Assembly (NCBI GenBank): GCA_001805005.1
Contig: MHDO01000121.1
Location: 3,715 to 28,069, forward strand
Direction of reading: 5' to 3'
Origin: Nitrospinae bacterium RIFCSPLOWO2_12_39_16
Lineage (GTDB): Bacteria; Nitrospinota; Nitrospinia; UBA9942
DNA length: 24,355 bases
A model generated the notes under the pieces. That model was not told the origin of the DNA. It made no database searches and saw nothing but the letters and a program-made list of their open reading frames with translations. Both the position numbers and the translations under genes were made by a program. Below are positions 21,723 to 24,355 of this stretch, one piece after another. Position 1 is the stretch's first letter. Each line of letters opens with the position of its first letter.

Positions 21723-22308
21723 CTTTGCCTCCCGCCTCCTGTGGTTTTCCCTCTAATTTTTTAGCTTGAGATAATTCTATGACTGTATTCAATGTAAACT
21801 TTTTCACCTTTTCCCCTTCTATAACGATTTGTTGTATTTCAAGCAATTCTACATTTGAAAAGTATTTTGAGGTGTCAAGACTTTTCATGAAATTTGCTAT
21901 CCCCGGGTCAGAAAATGAATAACCATCTATTTTAATATTCCCTCCACTTTCCATAATTGATGTAAGCCATAAATCAGATGGTATTAAGATATTTATTTCA
22001 TCAAAGACTCTGGTAGGTCCAGACCGTATTTTTTCTAATCCCCCTATAGCCTTTAAAATATCCTCAAGCCTATTTTTCTTTTTTTCTTTATCATTAATCT
22101 TATTTATAATTGTATTTAAACTATTGAGCTTTGCCTGAGCATTACTTATATTTGTATTTATTCCCTTAATTTTATCATTCTGCGAATACCATAAAAAACT
22201 GCTTAATCCAACAGTTGCTATCATCAGAGCCACTGCCAGAGACATCTGCTGCTTGATCCTTCCCCTCTCTATCGCCTTCCTGTCAAATATCAGATTTATC
22301 TTTATCAT
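21709..22308 (-). CDS. pilN: Type IV pilus inner membrane protein PilN
   Basis: The 199-residue protein starts with the short cytoplasmic motif IKINLI, the site by which PilN binds PilM, followed by one membrane helix (about 23-41) and a coiled coil (NDKIKGINTNISNAQAKLNS). A periplasmic ferredoxin-like domain follows (LIPSDLWLTSIMESGGNIKIDGYS ... FMKSLDTSKYFSNVELLEIQQ). No Shine-Dalgarno is visible: the whole 69-bp spacer from pilM is foldback repeat, which may reduce its expression or need coupling to pilM. Confidence 0.93.
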   Translation of the reverse strand: MIKINLIFDRKAIERGRIKQQMSLAVALMIATVGLSSFLWYSQNDKIKGINTNISNAQAKLNSLNTIINKINDKEKKKNRLEDILKAIGGLEKIRSGPTRVFDEINILIPSDLWLTSIMESGGNIKIDGYSFSDPGIANFMKSLDTSKYFSNVELLEIQQIVIEGEKVKKFTLNTVIELSQAKKLEGKPQEAGGKVGGT

Positions 22309-22317
22309 AACTTGAAG

Positions 22318-22376
22318 CAGTGTCAGTGTCAGTTAAAGGATTTTTTTGCTGACACTGTTCACTGACACTGACACTG
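22318..22376. repeat. Perfect 16-bp inverted repeat of CAGTGT units in the pilM-pilN spacer
   Basis: CAGTGTCAGTGTCAGT (22318-22333) is exactly complementary to the sequence at 22361-22376, separated by 27 bp. Each arm is a 6-bp tandem (CAGTGT). A third copy, GCTGACACTG, lies in the loop at 22349-22357. On the pil transcript it would form a stable hairpin without a T-tract, starting within the pilM stop and ending 9 bp before pilN. Confidence 0.85.
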
Positions 22377-22377
22377 A

Positions 22378-23469
22378 TTATGGTTTTGTCTTATCCCCGA
22401 GCCTTCTTATAGCGAGTCCTATGCCTATTGCAGCAAGTGGTGCCATATCCTGTATATATTGAAGGTCAAATATCTTTGGATTTATTTTTATGTTCTTATA
22501 AGGGTCTATTATTTCAGTTGGTATATCAAAGTTCTCTGTCAGAATTTTTTCTATCCCTGGTATCCTTGCACATCCACCGCTTATGACGACTTTGTTAATA
22601 TTTTTTTCGGTAGATTTTATGAAGTTATGAAACATCTTGTTTATCTCATGAGATAATTCCCCAAGGACTGTTGTAATAGTATTTGCCACATCCTTTTCAG
22701 ATACGCCGTTCAGCCCTATCCCCATCTTGAGCTTCTCTGCACCTTTATGATCTGTATTGAAGTTTTTCTGTAATTCATGATTGATCCGGTTGCCTCCGCC
22801 TGGTATATCCCTCGTAACCTCTGTTACGCCATCCACCAGTATATTTACATTTGTAAATGAGTCTCCCATATCTATCAGTGCCACTACCTCACCGTATGGG
22901 ATGCCGTAGTTTAGTTCATATCCGTTTTCTATGGCAAATACATCCAGGTCAACAATGATTGGTTTTAATCCTGCATCAAGTATTGGTTTATTGCGATTCT
23001 CTATCAATTCTTTCCTTACTGCCACGAGCAGAACATCCATAGTTATCTTTGGTTCATCTTCCCCTTCTTTTTTTTCGTTTTTTTCAGGTGTTATCTCCTT
23101 TATAATCTGAAAATCCACATTTACCTCTTCTATAGCAAAGGGGAGATACTGCTCTGCTTCAACCTTGATAGATTCTGCCAGTTCATCCTCTGTCATCTTG
23201 GGAACATTTATCTTTTTTATTACTAGTGATTGGCCTGATACAGCAGTAACAACCTCTTTTGTGCTAATCTTTTCCATCTTGAAGAGGTTTTTTATTGCAT
23301 TAGTTACTACTTCAGGTTTCTCTATTGTTTCATCCACAATAGTTTCAGGGGGGAGGGGCATAATTCCAAAATTAAGAAGTTCAAAGCCCTTTTTCCCCTT
23401 CTTCAGGCGAACCAGCTTTATGGAATGTGTTCCTATATCAAGCCCTACTAAATCCTTTGAACCAAACAT
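22378..23469 (-). CDS. pilM: Type IV pilus assembly protein PilM (actin-like ATPase)
   Basis: The 363-residue FtsA/actin-fold protein has phosphate-1 loop VGLDIGTHSIKLV (8-20), IKVEAEQYLPFAIEEVNVDFQII, phosphate-2 VALIDMGDSFTNVNI, the adenosine region VVISGGCARIPGIEKIL, and a C-terminal AAIGIGLAIR helix. It sits on the cytoplasmic face and binds the PilN N-terminus, which is present here. A GAGGT Shine-Dalgarno precedes the ATG. It lies 9 bp after the small HTH gene. Confidence 0.95.
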   Translation of the reverse strand: MFGSKDLVGLDIGTHSIKLVRLKKGKKGFELLNFGIMPLPPETIVDETIEKPEVVTNAIKNLFKMEKISTKEVVTAVSGQSLVIKKINVPKMTEDELAESIKVEAEQYLPFAIEEVNVDFQIIKEITPEKNEKKEGEDEPKITMDVLLVAVRKELIENRNKPILDAGLKPIIVDLDVFAIENGYELNYGIPYGEVVALIDMGDSFTNVNILVDGVTEVTRDIPGGGNRINHELQKNFNTDHKGAEKLKMGIGLNGVSEKDVANTITTVLGELSHEINKMFHNFIKSTEKNINKVVISGGCARIPGIEKILTENFDIPTEIIDPYKNIKINPKIFDLQYIQDMAPLAAIGIGLAIRRLGDKTKP

Positions 23470-23478
23470 AATATTACC

Positions 23479-23679
23479 TCAATCTTTAAATAGTTTTCCT
23501 TTATCACTGAACTTTAACCCAAGGGCTATTATTATTTTCCTCTTTGTATCCAGCCTGCATGGATACCCTTTCTCAATCCTGTCTATAGTCTGAAAGGACA
23601 GCCCAGTTTTTTTTGCCAACTCAGCCTTGCTGATCAACCTGGATTCCCTGATTGTTTTTACACTATTAACACTCCTCAT
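23479..23679 (-). CDS. Small XRE-type helix-turn-helix DNA-binding protein
   Basis: The 66-residue protein is almost only an HTH_XRE domain: TIRESRLISKAELAKKTGLSFQTIDRIEKG (about 9-38), with the recognition helix in SFQTIDRIEKG. A second basic helix follows (TKRKIIIALGLK). A good Shine-Dalgarno (GTGAGGTC) is 5 bp upstream. It is the first gene of the pilMNOPQ transcript, 9 bp before pilM, so it may regulate this operon. That is an inference from position. An inverted repeat upstream is a candidate binding site. Confidence 0.85.
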   Translation of the reverse strand: MRSVNSVKTIRESRLISKAELAKKTGLSFQTIDRIEKGYPCRLDTKRKIIIALGLKFSDKGKLFKD

Positions 23680-23738
23680 TTAGACCTCACGAATGATATT
23701 ACCTCTTTTAATTAGAGTTTCGGAATAATTTTGAGGCA

Positions 23739-23767
23739 ACTTTATCATAGCCATCCTGTGCTGTCAA
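23739..23767 (-). promoter_or_regulatory. Probable promoter of the HTH-pilMNOPQ operon
   Basis: On the minus strand TTGACA (23767-23762), a 17-bp spacer and TAAAGT (23744-23739) make a sigma-70-type promoter. The -35 is perfect and the -10 matches 4/6. The start would be about 55 bp upstream of the HTH gene ATG. Confidence 0.5.
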
Positions 23768-23820
23768 GTATAATTTAATAAAATTAATGTTAATTATATC
23801 AAATCAGTATCAAATTATAC
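23768..23820. repeat. Inverted repeat next to the pil promoter, candidate operator
   Basis: GTATAATTT (23768-23776) and AAATTATAC (23812-23820) are a perfect 9-bp inverted repeat with a 35-bp AT-rich spacer. The left copy touches the proposed -35 box. It could be a paired operator for the adjacent HTH protein. The AT-rich content weakens the case. Confidence 0.35.
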
Positions 23821-24056
23821 CTCTCGGTTTGTATCCCAATTATTATCTCACGTTAATCTCAAAAGAATCTTATGCGTTAAAAAGAGATAAGAAAAATCTA
23901 TACAGATAAAAATAAGGAAGATAACAGAAAAGATAGCTCAGAGACTGAGGAAAAGACCTAACCCAAAAATGCAATTGGAATTAACGCAGAAACTATATGA
24001 TTTTAAATACTAAATCCGACGACTCGCTTTGTGGGCACCTTGAAATTAAATTGTTT

Positions 24057-24355
24057 TTATTTGATATTTTTTTCATGCTCAATTATTTCTCCTATTGCTA
24101 TCTCTTTTCTGCTTTCTAATACTATGGCAGTGGATACTCTTTCCTTTGGTTTAATTATCCGAAGGCTACCGATAACAACCTTTGGAGCCTCCATCTTTTC
24201 TCCCCTTTTAGCCTTTTTCCCTATTTGCCCCTCACTTTTAAATATGGTGAATCTATCACCCGCAGATGCGCCACTTTCGGTTCCTACATCAACATAAACA
24301 ATATCTCCTGTAGCAACAGTATCCCTCTGGTCTTTGGCATCAATGATATAACCTT
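24057..24355 (-). CDS. C-terminal part of a LysM/peptidoglycan-binding-type protein (runs off window)
   Basis: The minus strand is open from the window edge to a TAA at 24057, giving 98 residues. They include the pattern TVATGDIVYVDVGTESGASAGDRFTIFK, an MEAPKVVIGSLRIIKP stretch and a VSTAIVLESRKEIAIGEII end. This repeated 'GDxVYVDxG...xGDRFTIF' beta module is found at the C-terminus of LysM-containing envelope proteins in related bacteria. The N-terminus, with any LysM domain or signal peptide, lies outside the window, so the name rests on the tail only. The gene is separate from the pil operon (377-bp gap). Confidence 0.6.
   Translation of the reverse strand, partial: GYIIDAKDQRDTVATGDIVYVDVGTESGASAGDRFTIFKSEGQIGKKAKRGEKMEAPKVVIGSLRIIKPKERVSTAIVLESRKEIAIGEIIEHEKNIK

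Larger units (their letters stand above)
23680..24056. other. 377-bp intergenic region upstream of the pil operon
   Basis: The region holds the proposed pil promoter and an inverted repeat in its right-to-left leader, and a second pair GCGTTAA (23874-23880) / TTAACGC (23981-23987). Between 23880 and 24013 a short open stretch on the plus strand ends QLELTQKLYDFKY but has no start with ribosome site; I do not call it a gene. No terminator for the gene entering from the right is evident. Confidence 0.55.

Noticed and set aside
23890..24013. Possible gene remnant ending QLELTQKLYDFKY upstream of the pil operon
   Set aside because: About 40 residues only, no start with ribosome site, and no family that I recognise. 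It may be a decayed gene tail but cannot be supported.
24031..24297. Plus-strand 88-residue open frame near the window end
   Set aside because: It is antisense to the LysM-type protein tail, whose minus-strand frame is open to the edge with a recognisable beta module.

Overview
This is AT-rich bacterial chromosome, dense in genes and largely housekeeping. No phage, IS element, CRISPR array or tRNA is visible. The cell is Gram-negative: it has an LPS heptose pathway, a type IV pilus secretin, and a DUF481 outer-membrane-type protein. Rubrerythrin with a rubredoxin, CcdA and radical SAM enzymes suggest an anaerobic or microaerophilic life. The diaminopimelate aminotransferase DapL, the stand-alone double PCP_red protein and the TatD/radical-SAM fusion are the kind of content seen in Nitrospirota, deltaproteobacterial lineages and related uncultured phyla. 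The taxon cannot be fixed from this window.

Layout. 1-2.4 kb: a DUF481 protein with a near-consensus sigma-70 promoter, a convergent pair (tandem PCP_red protein and a four-helix membrane protein), and a YchF-like GTPase cut off after its G domain. 2.5-4.6 kb: ccdA and a TatD nuclease fused to a radical SAM domain. 4.6-5.5 kb (minus): rubrerythrin and a rubredoxin-like protein. 5.9-8.2 kb (plus): dapL, folK and a deoxynucleoside kinase. 8.2-10.5 kb: panB, panC and panD behind a structured leader with an attenuator-like terminator. 10.5-10.7 kb: a probable small RNA gene on the minus strand, ending inside the last codons of panD. 10.7-11.7 kb: a glutaredoxin-like protein and a lipoprotein.

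From 23.7 down to 11.7 kb, 13 genes run on the minus strand with short gaps or overlaps: a small HTH protein, pilMNOPQ, aroB, a small secreted protein, gmhB, rfaE1, rfaE2, a heptosyltransferase fused in frame to a Trm112-like zinc ribbon, and a bactofilin-TM-TPR protein. This cell-envelope block joins the pilus alignment complex and secretin, heptose activation and transfer for LPS core, and a bactofilin scaffold. The window ends in the C-terminus of another minus-strand protein.

The least ordinary signals are three. (1) The unannotated structured RNA opposite the end of panD has a full promoter, a closed domain and a terminator. (2) The panB leader carries hairpins with a bulged A, resembling the described 'pan' RNA motif. 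(3) A family of degenerate repeats, mostly of 7-bp period and often foldback, sits at gene junctions. It supplies protein ends: most of the PilQ signal peptide, the C-termini of RfaE1 and RfaE2, and the linker that fuses the heptosyltransferase to the zinc ribbon.
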